From Metellina segmentata (taxonomy: Eukaryota; Arthropoda; Arachnida; Araneae; Tetragnathidae), in the NCBI GenBank assembly GCA_947359465.1, contig OX375881.1:122771967-122835966 (forward strand): a stretch of DNA of 64,000 nt, given 5' to 3'. The notes beneath the pieces were generated by a model. That model saw only the letters and a program-made list of their open reading frames with translations, was not told where the DNA came from and made no database searches. Both the position numbers and the translations under genes were made by a program. Below are positions 1 through 10,228 of this stretch, in pieces; positions within the stretch are counted from its first letter, which is position 1; each line of letters begins with the position of its first letter.

Positions 1-1290
1 CTAATAGTGCAAGAAATTAGGATATAGAACTGCCAAGCATAACATGATTACGCTGCGGGATGAGTGGGCGCAGGAACCTATACTCCCGTGAAGAGCGTGA
101 TCCAATCGTCAGTGGCTTAGGCCAGTGTTGCATTCCACGCAATAAACTTCACGCACCTTTGGGATACGTCAAGGTACCAGCTCTCTAGATTAGTTTTAAA
201 ATCTATTTTGCAAACGCATTAAATGCCAAGCAAATGCATTGTAGGCGCCAAAAATAATTATTTTTGCATTTTTGGGTGTTTGTGGGTTAGTTACACACTT
301 TCTCTGATTATTATGCATAATTTGTTATAAATTAAACTTAGATAGATAAGTAACGTTGTAAAAAAATTTACCGTAAAAAAATAATTTAAAGTTATGTTTA
401 CTTAATATGTTTATTATATGAAAGTCAGTTGGAAAACTAAATGAACCTATTTTATTCTTACAACGGTATATATAAGTTGCAACAAAATACTTTACTAAAA
501 ATACTATATATATTTATATATGGTTACAGATAATTCAAATATATTTATCGTATATCTGTGTAACTGCAACTAAACAGATACACTACGATTTTATATATTG
601 CAATAAAATCTTCTTAAACCATGGGGGGGGATCTAATCTATTACAATAAATAAGTAAATCCCCATTAAGGTTTGGGTATTCCATTTATTGATTAATCTAT
701 AGTTTCAATTGATTTTCTAGTGCTAAACAGACATCGTTACTGACCAAAACCTCATCCGGATCCGAAACGAAATTAAACTTTATTGGTGGCACGAACGTCA
801 CACATAAACATGCGGAAATTTAATACAAATCAATACAAACGCATTCATTCAGTTGCGGAAAAAAAAAACAACGGAAAACAAAACACTGCAATGATATGGA
901 AGAACGAGTGTAATCCTCTGTTATATCGGTTCAGTACGTTTACAAACTAACTTCGGTGAAGTTTATAATTTGAACGTGTCCCAATGGTGGTGACATAGAT
1001 TTCCAATAATTTAATTCTTTGCGAATAGGTCGGGGGTGGAATCGAACTTGTTAAAATCGTTTTTTTTTCTCATCACAATCAATGGATATGTTCGTATTGA
1101 AAAATGGAAATGGATATCAGTGACATCCAATTTAGTGTATTCAATACGTCTTGGATGTAAATTACGTTAGAAAAAGTGAGATTTCCGTACCGATAAAGAT
1201 TCCTTTCGTCACGTATCAAAACGGAACCATATTTTTTTTTTCAAATAGAAATATATTTATTTGATAAATTTCGTAATAAAATTATTTCTA
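1..1290. other. AT-rich stretch, no gene seen
   Basis: Low-complexity AT-rich DNA with short homopolymers, including a G8 run near 622-629. I see no coding similarity, no tRNA-like box pair and no terminal repeats. It ends at the TA (1289-1290) that flanks the next mobile element. Confidence 0.6.
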
Positions 1291-1625
1291 CAGGATGATT
1301 CTATGGTCATAGGACAATTTTGGAGTGGCGGTACAACTTGCTAAAACATGCATTTTTCGTATAGAAGTGTAGGGTCTGAAGTGACACGAGCACAAAAAAT
1401 GGGATATGAACAGAAAAACATTCTTTTTTTATAACACCCTTGCAAAGTGCTTCTTTGCAGAAAGGTTTACAATAAATGCTCAAAATTGAGACCACCAACA
1501 GTTAATACATGCTTGGTGAGCATTTCCAAAGATGCCAGACATTTCGCGCACGCTTTCAGCTTTAATAGATAGTCGAGCAACGAGGTCCTCAGTTGAGTCA
1601 ACTAGAGTTCCGTAAAGGATGTTCT

Positions 1626-2087
1626 TCATATACCCTTATAAAAAGTAATCGATGCTCTATAAATCTGGCGATCGGGATTGATTAGTCCACCACGCCCAAT
1701 CCATCGCCTTGCAAAACTGGCATCCAGGTAATTGGGGACAACCACGTTGAAATGGGCCGGCGCACCATCATGCTGAAACCACTCGTGATTACGAATGACA
1801 GTCAGAACATCTTGCAGTAATTCTGGTAAAACCTTTTCTAGAAAAATACGATAATGTGAGCCATTGAGTCGCGTTGGTAGGCGATATGGGCCTATGAGGA
1901 AATCGTTCACAACACCCTCCCAAACATTCACAGAGAAGCATTTTTGGAATGCATGTGGATGTGTAGCGTGTGGATTTTCTTTTGCCCACATATAATTATT
2001 GTGCACATTGAAAACACCTTCCTGTGTAAAAGTGCCCTCATCTGTCTCCTCATCATAAAGAAGCTGGGAAATCCGGCTGCAACGCAC
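1626..2087 (-). pseudogene. Mariner-type transposase, middle and C-terminal part, broken
   Basis: This is a DDE/D transposase fragment; the intact enzyme cuts and rejoins element ends. The visible frame of 153 residues includes the second catalytic Asp in WFQHDGAPAHF. Just downstream, a shifted frame reads RSPDL, then a stop, then SIDYFL, which is the third catalytic region of a DDxD mariner. The first catalytic Asp and the N-terminal DNA-binding domain are absent. The family normally spans about 350 residues, so less than half is present. I recognise the type as the DUF4817-associated mariners common in arthropods, from memory. The frameshift and stops make this a pseudogene. Confidence 0.7.
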
Positions 2088-2132
2088 ACTTCTGCAAGAA
2101 CCATTGGCAGAACCAATTGCGTAGTAGACCAG

Positions 2133-2330
2133 TCCGATCGCCAGATTTATCTACCATCGATTACTTCGTATGAGGGCACCATCGTTTACGGAACTCCAGT
2201 TGGCTCAACTGAGGACCTCGTTGCTCGTCTCTCCATTGCGGCTGCAAACATGCCCGGAATTCCTGGCAACTCTGGAACCAACCACTCCTTCGACGCTACC
2301 GAGCATGTAGTACTGTTGGTGGTCGCAATT
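2133..2330 (+). pseudogene. Second, inverted copy of the transposase 3' end
   Basis: On the plus strand the sequence reads RSPDLSTIDYF followed by a stop, and in a shifted frame IVYGTPVGSTEDLVARLSIA. These match the C-terminal part of the minus-strand transposase at 1560-1690. It is part of the right arm of the fold-back element and has no upstream coding part. It is useful mainly as evidence of the inverted duplication. Confidence 0.6.
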
Positions 2331-2544
2331 TTTAGCATTTATTGTAAACATTGCTGCGAAGAACCACTTTGCAAGGATGTTGTAAATAAACAATGTTTTT
2401 CTGTTCGTGTCTCTTTTTTTGTGTTCCTGCCTTCACCCGTCACTTCCGACCCTACGAAAGGAAAAAATACGGAAAATGTATGTTTTAGTAAGCTGTATCA
2501 CCCCTCCAAGTTTGTCCCGTGACCGTAGAATCACCCTGTAGTGA

Positions 2545-2620
2545 TTGCAATGATAGAAAAAGCAGATGTGTATCGTAGGTGGTACTGCAAATTGTCGAAA
2601 CAAATATTCACACATTAAAA
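2545..2620. repeat. 75-bp direct repeat, copy 1
   Basis: GCAATGATAGAAAAAGCAGA begins a 75-base segment found again, diverged, at 3637-3712. The pair brackets a cluster of three SINEs. Neither copy codes for anything. Confidence 0.55.
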
Positions 2621-2621
2621 A

Positions 2622-2905
2622 GGACCGTAGTAGCCCGGTTTGAAGTGTAACGGATTACCAACCTGAGGATTGCGAGTTCGAATCCAACGAAAAGACCGTC
2701 GTGAATAACAGGGTCTGGTGCACGTTAAATATGCCTTGGCTTCAAATGTCCTCAAGTTCGCGTGGTGGGAAGTGTGTAGAGTAAGGGGCCAACTCAGGTG
2801 TTGCCTTGTCATCTGACCTAGGTTCAATTTTACGTGTTGGCCTCGATCTTTCCCTTCGGAATTGATTCCGGACCGTCGCCTGCAGCAAGTTATAATGCCC
2901 GAGTC
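2622..2905 (+). repeat. SINE-B copy
   Basis: This tRNA-derived short interspersed element has an A-box-like TAGCCCGGTTTGAAG and a B box GAGTTCGAATCC, followed by the shared SINE body (CTCAGGTGTTGCCTTGTCAT, then CCGGACCGTC). The tail after position 2890 is diverged. The head differs from that of SINE-A while the body is the same. Confidence 0.75.
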
Positions 2906-2991
2906 CACCGAATTTAGTTTCTAAACAAATTTGCTTCCTTTCGTTACAAATCAGCACTAGACTAATTAATAAAATTATTTATAGCGATTAA

Positions 2992-3170
2992 TGCCACTCT
3001 CCAAACGTCCACACCATCCCAACGTGAGGAATTTCGGCCACGACAGATTTGAGGAGAACAAGCCGCTTCTACACCATACGCTTACAAGCATCCAAGCACT
3101 GACCCGGATTCGAACCAGGAACTTTCCGATTTAAAGGCTAACACCTTAACCACCAGACCGGTTGGTCGGC
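2992..3170 (-). repeat. SINE-A copy, 3'-truncated
   Basis: On the minus strand the copy starts with the SINE-A head GCCGACCAACCGG at 3170 and has a good B box (GGTTCGAATCC). It breaks off in the body near 2992, so the 3' tail is missing. Confidence 0.8.
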
Positions 3171-3310
3171 TTACTACCACACCAAAGACATTTACATTTT
3201 CTGCCCTTAGCTTTAAAATAAAAATAACAACACATTTTCATTTTTCCGAAGGAGAGCAAAGAAATAAAAACATTTTGAATAGGATTGTTGTGTTCTTTTT
3301 TCGTTTAATC

Positions 3311-3634
3311 GGTAATTAGTAATTTTTATTAACGTCATACTAGACAAACACAACGGTCTATTAACTATGGTCCGGGATCAATCCCCCAAGGGAAAGGATC
3401 CGAGGATAACAACTCGTAATTTTGAGCCACGGTCAGATGACGAAGCAACACCTGAGCTGGCACCCCATGCTCCAAACTTCCACACCAACTCAACGTGAGG
3501 ACTTTCGGCCACGACAGATTTAAGCTGCACCAGCCGCCTCTGCACTATACGTTTTCAAACATACATGTACTGACCCCGATTCGAACCGGAAACCTTCCGA
3601 TCTAGAGGCTAACACCTGAACCACCTGACCGTTG
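3311..3634 (-). repeat. SINE-A copy, nearly full length
   Basis: Minus-strand copy with a diverged head, B box GGTTCGAATCGGGG, complete body, and a 3' tail ending in AATTACTAATTACC-like sequence at 3311. It is about 320 bases long, the usual full length for the family in this window. Confidence 0.8.
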
Positions 3635-3636
3635 CT

Positions 3637-3712
3637 TGCATTGATAGAAAAAGTACATGAGTGTCGTAGGTATTGAAAATAATCGAAACTAATTATTACA
3701 CATTAAATATGC
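3637..3712. repeat. 75-bp direct repeat, copy 2
   Basis: Diverged partner of 2545-2620 in the same orientation (GCATTGATAGAAAAAGTACA onward, ending ACACATTAAA). It lies immediately beyond the SINE-A copy ending near 3634. Confidence 0.55.
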
Positions 3713-4043
3713 TGAGCTAAAGTTTATTTATACTCTAGAAATCTCGAAAATCTCTCTCTCGCCAAGAGTATGGATATTTTTTTTATCGATTCACAATATT
3801 TTCCTCCTTAGCTTTCAAACGATACTAAGGTTTTTAAAATATTCGATGTAGTTTTCTAGCTAGAACGGTTTTTGTTAGGTAATGCCACCTTGTAGGTAGG
3901 TACAAAAATACGAATCCCCTCCTTTATTTCGAGCACTTTTAACATTGAAAAAATTCAAAGGCATCATTTAACAGCGAATAACGTCCTCTACAAATTCAAA
4001 TCCAAAAAAAAATTGCATAAGGGGACGTATTCATATCATATGT
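3713..4043. other. AT-rich, no gene seen
   Basis: About 330 bases of AT-rich sequence with no recognisable feature. Its last 14 bases form the left target duplication of the next SINE. Confidence 0.5.
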
Positions 4044-4370
4044 GCCGACAAACCGGTATAGTGGTTAAGGTGTTAGACTCTAGATCGGAAGATTCCTGGT
4101 TCATATCCGAGTCTGGGCATGGATGTTTGTAAGCGTATGGTGTAGAGGCGGCTGGTGCACCTTAAATCTATCGTGGCCGAAAGTCGTCACGTTGGGTTGG
4201 CGTGGAAGTTTGGAGAGTGGGGTGCCAGCTCAGGTGTTGCTTCGTCATCTGACCGTGGTTCAAAATTACGAGGTATTGTCCTCGGATCTTTAACTTAAGG
4301 GACTGATCCCGGACCGTCGTCAATAGCCAGTTGTGTTGCTCTAGTACGACGTTAACTAAAATTACCAATT
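4044..4370 (+). repeat. SINE-A copy, full length with target-site duplication
   Basis: Full SINE: head GCCGACAAACCGGTATAGTG, B-box region GGTTCATATCC (one base off consensus), body, and 3' tail ending AATTACCAATT. It is bounded by imperfect 14-base direct repeats, TTCATATCATATGT at 4030-4043 and ATCATATCGTATGT at 4371-4384. This supports target-primed reverse transcription and defines both ends of the family. Confidence 0.88.
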
Positions 4371-4384
4371 ATCATATCGTATGT

Positions 4385-4951
4385 TGCACAAACAATAAGT
4401 TTTCTAATGGAAACATCATGATGGTTTTGATGCCATAATCAGATTCCATCTCGTTAACTTAGTCTAGATATGAAATTTTAAGACTTTACAACCTTTATAC
4501 ACGGAGATATTCAATCATAAGTTAGTATCAATTTTTAGGGGGTTCATCTCGACATGAAAATTCTCTGATTGAGTATCGAAACTATAGGTATAGCTACCCG
4601 AATGTCAAATTTGAACTCTATTTTGATAGTATTTTTCAGCGATCCGAGATTTATTTTATTTATTATGCATATGCAAACGATTTGAACTTAAAATATTACA
4701 TTCACTATGCAAGAGCAAGCGATGCGATAATTATTATCCTGAAATTGCCATGTCCTTATATTAGAAGTCCTGAATCGATTCACAAAATAAAATATAATGT
4801 TTTAATTCATAATTTCTGAAACATGAATTTAATAATTATTATTGCACAGAAAAACTATTTTTTAAATAAAATAGGTAGATTTTGTTTGGGCTGTTTAACA
4901 GTATCGTGGTACAAAATAGCAGCTCTGTTACAATTAATTTTTAACGTTATA
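4385..4951. other. AT-rich, no gene seen
   Basis: No coding similarity, tRNA boxes or repeats noticed. It ends at the TA target of the next transposon. Confidence 0.5.
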
Positions 4952-6294
4952 CAGGGGCTGTTCGCACATTTTTTAGACGATTTTGGTTAGCGGTAAAAAA
5001 AAAAACGTTTCCCGCAAAATAATTGCAGTTGTACTATGTTTTTAAAAGTCAAAATTATCGTCTGCGGCTTGAGAGGTTTGTTTTTATTCAAAATGGCGTT
5101 TTTAACGAAGCAGTGGTTCGAAGGCTATATTTATGCTCTTTCAGAAGAGAAATATTGATATTCCGTCATCCAAAAACGATGTGAGAGTCATGGTTTTGTG
5201 ATATCTAAACCGTCGATAGGCAATAGCGTCAACAAGAAGGAACAAAAACGTCAAATTGGAGCCTCAAGTGGGACAAAAATTCCAAACAAGTATCCAAGGA
5301 AGAAACGGACATCTTCGACTATTGCAAAGGTATGTTGTTTAATGTTAAAAGAAAATCGCCCTGGTCAAAGGACAGTTGTAAAATCATTAAAATCCTCGGT
5401 GTCCACTGTAAACAAAATGATAAATGTGTGTGTGTGTGTTTATTTAAATCTTAAGAAAGCGAAAAAACTCAATGTGCATCGTCTTTCTCCAAAGCATATC
5501 GCTGAACGCAGGACACGCTGCTGAATTCTATATGAGAAACACTTATCCAAAGAAAAATGGAAACAAATTGTCACAATAGATGAATCATGGGTGTATTTAA
5601 ATGATTGCAGCAAAAAGAGAGCCATTTATTATCATAAGGGAAAAGGAGCCATTTATTATAAAAGAGGGGAAAACATTTTAATTACATGGTTCACAGAACC
5701 GAAAGAAAGTTTTTCTAAGGGATTCATGATTGTTGCTGGTTTTTCATATAATGGCAAGTTAAAAATAAAGAGAGTGGGAAAAAATGCCAAGATTAACTCC
5801 AAATACCGTCAGGAACATATTTTATCGCCAATTTTTCTGAATGAAATACCATTGCTTTACCCACAGTGCCATCAATCTGTGGAACTCCATCAAGACAAAG
5901 CTAGCAGTCACACATCAAAATCCACTGTAAATTTTCTAAAAGAAATGGAACAAAAAACCGGTATCAAGGCCATACCCTTCACTGATATCCCTACTAAATC
6001 TCTCGATGTATAACATATGGATTTTTGTGCTTTCGGACTTTTAAAATCTGTACTATCCAAACGTCGTCCCACAACCCTTACAGGACTCTGGAAAGCTGTT
6101 CAGGAGGAATAGGATAGAATACCTCTTCTGTACACTTCAAAAGACATTATTATCCTGGAAATTACAGTGTAGAAAGATAGTTCAGAGTAAGGGCTATCAA
6201 ATAGAACATTTAAAACACAAGAATTTTTATGTAATTTAGTTTTGTGAATACAATATACATTGTCTAAAAAATGTGTGAACAGCCTCTGTAATCT
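4952..6294 (+). mobile_element. DD41D (rosa-like) mariner element, full length
   Basis: TA flanks both sides (4950-4951 and 6295-6296). The inverted ends are CAGGGGCTGTTCGCACATTT on the left and CAGAGGCTGTTCACACATTT on the right (reverse complement), and similarity extends to about 30 bases. The element is 1343 bp, a normal size for Tc1/mariner. It carries a plus-strand transposase gene with several breaks. A shorter relative sits at 37830-38587. Confidence 0.88.
5093..6239 (+). pseudogene. DD41D mariner transposase, broken
   Basis: This is a cut-and-paste transposase that would act in the nucleus on the TIRs of its own element. The start is taken as the ATG at 5093 (MAFLTKQWFEG), because the relative at 38007 begins the same way. 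In order: an N-terminal helix-turn-helix region with stops near 5157; a first catalytic region at about 5577 reading TIDESWVYLND; the second at about 5891 reading LHQDKASSHTSK; and the third as HMDFCAFGLLK just after a stop at 6011. By my count 41 residues separate the second and third Asp, as in the rosa group. The C-terminus reads SKGYQIEHLKHKNFYVI and stops at 6239. At least three stops or frame breaks make it inactive. Confidence 0.82.
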
Positions 6295-6944
6295 ATTAAC
6301 ACAGTGGATGTTTTGACACTTAATCACAGCTAATGTGAAGTGAAGTGTAAAATTATATGCACGACAGTATGCATGATTAAATCTTGAAGCATCGCAGAAT
6401 TCAGACGTCGGAGAGTGAATATAATTGAAGAAACGAATTTTTAGTTGATAAGATAAACATAAAAAATGTTTAAATGTTAAAATTTCTGAAAAAATCTGGA
6501 TTTTTTAGATTGGTGAAGAAAATTGTAAAAAGTATTTTTTCTCTAGCAATTTGATTGAAGGTCAAAACATGGAGAATAGTAATAGAAATTTTTCAACAGG
6601 ACTTGTCTTTTTGAACAAATTAGAATTTTAGGTATCGCGATGTTCAATTCATTAGATATTGTTGTATATACATTAGATAATAATTATTAGCTTAATCTGA
6701 AATTCTGACACCGATATGATTTTTAGCTTAAACCAATGGCCTATTTTAAACAAATCGAATTTTTAAAGCAAAAATTTAAAAAATCTTCTAGTGTACACGT
6801 GCTTCTTAAGTCAAACTGCGATGTTTCTAGAATTAATCAGGCAACATATCGTACATATAATTCTACACTTCACTTTACAGTAGCTAAAGTTAATTTTAAA
6901 AAAAGTTCGTTCAAATGGTTTTTTTCGAAAAGTTTTCTGTTTTG
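6295..6944. other. AT-rich, no recognised gene
   Basis: No clear similarity. An open frame runs from 6736 into the Tc1 relic, but its first 70 residues are lysine- and serine-rich and look like chance translation. Confidence 0.45.
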
Positions 6945-7208
6945 TAATGTGACTGAGTGTGTGATCCCCAGACTGTGGCAGAGGTTTCAAACCACTGGAT
7001 ATGTTACCCGAAGACCAGTTCCCTGTCAGCCATGGGCACCAAAAGCTTGGCAAGACTAATATTTGGCGAAAATTGCGCGACGTCAGATGAACTATTCTGC
7101 CAGACAACTGGGCATATCCCAGACAGCCGCAACACGAGTCCTAGTTTCGAAACAAACTGTTTACAGGAGACTCGTACACACTGGGCTTTATGCCATCAGT
7201 TGGCATCC

Positions 7209-7216
7209 TCCTAACG
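7209..7216 (+). repeat. hAT target-site duplication, left
   Basis: TCCTAACG is repeated exactly at 8251-8258. Eight bases is the standard hAT duplication length. Confidence 0.9.
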
Positions 7217-8250
7217 CAAGGATGGGCAAACTACGGCCCGCGGGCCGACTCCGGCCCCACAGAAGGTTTTATCCGGCCCGCGGATAGAATTTCGAGAATT
7301 TCTTCATTCCGTGCAATCTGAATACTCTGCTGTACTGTATTACACGAAAGTAAGGTGGCTTAGTGCAGGATCTGTTTTCGAGCGAGTTTGGCCGCTGAAA
7401 GACTACATTGTGTCGTTCTTCCATGAGAAACAGTGTTCTGCGAAATGTTAGAAGATACAGAATAGCTTTCGGACTTTGCATTTTTCACGGATCTTCTTTG
7501 TCATATGAGCAACTTGAATGTCAAGATGCAAGGGGAAAATCAATTTATCGACGATATCTGGGCCCATCTCAAAGCTTTTAAACTTAATATGTTTGCTGGG
7601 CAGCTAGCTAAGAACGACCTGACTCATTTCTCGAGGTTAAATTCAATACCCTCAGTAAATGAAGAAAAACTTAAGAATTATGAAGATGGCTTGAAAAAAC
7701 TGCATTTTGAGTTCGAACGTAGATTTCAAGATTTCAGTGCCATTCAAACAGAATTGGATATTTTTACCATGCCTTTCAACGTGAATTGTGAAGCAGTGTG
7801 GTCAGATTTGCAGCTTGAATTAATTGAGTTGTAATCTAACAATCATCTCATGCAGTTGTTTCTAAATATGCCAAAGTTAGAGTTTTACAAATCATTATCG
7901 AAAGTAAATTTCCCAAATTTAATATCTTGCGCCCACAGAAAATCAGTGCTATGTTTGCTTCATCTTAAATATGTGAACAAGTGTTTTCAACTATGAACCT
8001 TAGAAAGAATGATTTCAGTAGTAGACTGACAGAGGAGCATTTAGCCTCGTTCCTTAGAATCAGTACATCTCACTTCGAACCTCAATATAAGGAACTTTTA
8101 AAAATGAAATCGCAATTTCATTTATCTCATTAACATATTTAAGTTGTAATACTTGTATATTGTTTTTAAAATTTAGAAAAATTTATCTTGGCCCGCAAAC
8201 TTTTTTTTTTCGATTTTTGGCCCGCGACCGAAAAAGTTTGCCCATCCCTG
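7217..8250 (+). mobile_element. hAT element (GTF2IRD2-like transposase), internally deleted
   Basis: The ends are CAAGGATGGGCAAACT at 7217 and, reverse-complemented from 8250, CAGGGATGGGCAAACT. GC-rich GGCCCGCGGGCC-type subterminal sequence lies just inside. The perfect 8-base duplication TCCTAACG flanks it. At 1034 bp it keeps only the 3' third of the transposase. It lies within a Tc1 relic and is therefore the younger insertion. Confidence 0.93.
7500..8133 (+). pseudogene. hAT transposase C-terminal part
   Basis: The frame MSNLNVKMQGENQFIDDIWA through FSAIQTELDIFTMPFNVNCE and LQLELIELQSN matches the C-terminal half of the hAT transposases from which vertebrate GTF2IRD2 proteins derive (family recognised from memory). 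Downstream, stops interrupt the hAT dimerisation region near 8000 (ECVFSTM-like). The N-terminal BED finger and most of the catalytic core are missing. It cannot encode a working enzyme. Confidence 0.78.
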
Positions 8251-8258
8251 TCCTAACG
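8251..8258 (+). repeat. hAT target-site duplication, right
   Basis: Exact match to 7209-7216 (TCCTAACG). Confidence 0.9.
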
Positions 8259-8712
8259 TATGCACAGAAACGCGTCCGTTTACAGTAGCGTTTGGAACAC
8301 CGGCAGTGGAGTCGACAATAGTGGCGTAATGTGACGTTCAGTGATGAGTCCAGATTTAATCTGCAAACTGATTCTGGTCGTACCACGATCTGGGGAGAAC
8401 GTGGAACGCGTTTTCAACCGGGTAAAAATAATAACACGCCTCCTCACTGTGCAGCCCTGGTAGACGATTGAAGATATCCAGCGCATGCAGTGGCCTGCCA
8501 ACTGAATCCTATAGACATTGACGTAGAGCATGTGCGGGATATGTTCGGGAGATATATTGCATTGATCCGCCACTTCCGGAAATGAAAACTGATCTTCGTG
8601 AGGCCTAAAACTCTCTGAGTACACAACCCATCCCTAATCAAAAGTATGGTAAATCGTTGTGCAGCATGGGTGGTTACCAGAGGTTGCCACACACCGTATT
8701 AAAATTTAAATC

Positions 8713-9138
8713 TTGAGCGTCACATTGCTTTAATCATTCTATTTCACTTATGTTGACCTTTGTATTGTGAACCTTTTTCTATTAACCCTTTTCTTTGGAT
8801 TTTTTGTCAAAAGAACCTTAATCTAACCACGCTCGCACGAATTTTGCGTTTGCAATAGTAAATTAGGATATATATAAATACGAATAATTTTAAAAAAGGA
8901 AAAAACATTTTTATGCACACACACACACAATAAGTTTTACTCTCTTCCAAATCTTCTAATTTATCTGAGTGGTATTTACTCTGAACATGTTCGTTTTTTG
9001 CGTTGTTTCATCAATTAGGTTCAGGTTTAACTCATTCTTCTTTAAAAATTGTCGAAAAGATGTAAAAAGTAAGAAAAACAACCAAAAAACCCCCGCCGGT
9101 TAGCAAAGCGTTCAGATTTGGGACTTTGTACTGTATAA
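8713..9138. other. AT-rich with a short (CA)n run
   Basis: No gene seen. A CACACACACACACA microsatellite lies at about 8916-8930. Confidence 0.55.
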
Positions 9139-10228
9139 TACGGTGAGCCGAAAAACACTTTTATTCGAAATAGCTATTCTAATCGTGCGGAAAGGGTTCT
9201 CTCTGGGTTCAATAAACACGGTGTAAAATATTTTTAAAATTAGATAAAATCTTCTGTCCCAGCATCCTAATTGGATTTTGGAAATTTGGGTAAAAATGAG
9301 CAATTTTTACTCGGCGTAGGAAATATAATTATTTTTCGATATTGCTATTCTAATAGTACGAAATATGTGCCTACTGGGTTCAATATGAAAGGTGTAACAT
9401 ATTTTTTCGATCGAATAATATCTTCTGTTTCCGCATCGCAATTGAAATTTTGCTATTTTTGAAGAAAAGTGCACTTTTTCTTGTCTTTTTATGCTGCCTG
9501 TATCTGACATGTCTCATGTCACACACAGGCAGTTGAACGGTGTGTCAAGTTAGAGACAGAAGCATCCGCTAAGGTTTATGGGTTTCAAAGTAGAAATGGG
9601 TTCATTAGATCCACATTCTTTTCCCGATTAATTATGCCTGAATTCGACCATAAGGCTGATTTCAACCCTCTTCCTGATGATTAAGTGTAAGTAAACGTTT
9701 GGTATGAGCATGTCATAATATACTATGGTTACAATATTCTTAACAAATATTATATTAATATATCGCGACTCAGCTATCATTCAATAACTTTAAGTCAATA
9801 TAATCAAATGTACAATACAGCAATAATAGAGCGAAAAAGTGTTTGTACCCATCTATTTTTCATGTTTCACTTATTTCTATATCACAAAAAAAAAAGTGTA
9901 CTATTCTTCAAAAACAGCAAAATTTCAATTGCGATGCGGAAACAAGATATTATTCGATCGAAAATATATTTTACACCTTTCTTATTTAACCCAGTAGGCA
10001 CCTCTTCCGCACTATTAGAATATCAATATTGAAAAATAATTTTATTTCCTACGCCGAGTAAAAACTGCCAATTTTTATACAAATATCCAAAATTCAAGTG
10101 CGATGCGGGGGCAGAAGATATTATCCAATCAAAAAAACATTTTACACCGTGTTTATTGAACCCGGAGAGACCCCTTTCCGCACTATTAGAATAGATATCT
10201 CGAAAGAAAGTGTTTTTCAGCCCATCCT
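9139..10228. mobile_element. Fold-back element with tandem-unit arms
   Basis: Arms of about 343 bases (9139-9481 and 9886-10228) are reverse complements at high identity, with a spacer of about 400 bases. Each arm is itself two diverged ~175-base direct units with the shared features GCGATGCGG, AGAAGATATTAT, ACCCAGTAGGCAC-like and CGCACTATTAGAATA. Inverted arms built from tandem units are the layout of Drosophila FB elements; kinship is not implied. No coding sequence was seen in arms or spacer, and no target duplication was identified. Confidence 0.82.

Larger units (their letters stand above)
1291..2538. mobile_element. Palindromic (fold-back) derivative of a DUF4817-type mariner
   Basis: The element is flanked by TA on both sides (1289-1290 and 2539-2540). 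The ends are inverted copies of one sequence: 1291 reads CAGGATGATTCTATGGTCAT, and the reverse complement from 2538 reads CAGGGTGATTCTACGGTCAC. The similarity continues inward for about 400 bases (1291-1682 against 2133-2538), far beyond an ordinary mariner TIR, and covers the 3' end of the transposase gene on both arms. The left arm continues into the transposase middle on the minus strand; the right arm carries only its 3' end on the plus strand. I infer a head-to-head rearrangement of one element rather than two independent insertions, because only the outer edges have TA. Another copy of the same terminal sequence begins at 63650. Confidence 0.75.
6962..8700 (+). pseudogene. Tc1-like transposase, interrupted
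   Basis: The 5' half reads VIPRLWQRFQTTGYVTRRPV, then ARQLGISQTAATRVLVSKQT and VYRRLVHTGLYA. This is the paired helix-turn-helix DNA-binding part of a Tc1 transposase. The 3' half after the hAT reads NVTFSDESRFNLQTDSGRTT (first catalytic Asp), then RMQWPANSIDLNPIEHVRDM (catalytic Glu) and a family-typical end GCHTPY. Stops and frame changes occur in both halves, and the QxDNA motif with the second Asp is absent. The protein would normally be about 340 residues. It is dead, and older than the hAT that split it. Confidence 0.78.
6945..8712 (+). mobile_element. Tc1-like element relic split by a hAT insertion
   Basis: The two halves of one Tc1 transposase (6962-7216 and 8259-8700) are separated by a 1034-bp hAT element. 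No TIR was identified at either outer end, so the boundaries are coding limits only. The second catalytic Asp region is missing from the 3' half, so the copy was also internally deleted. Confidence 0.75.
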
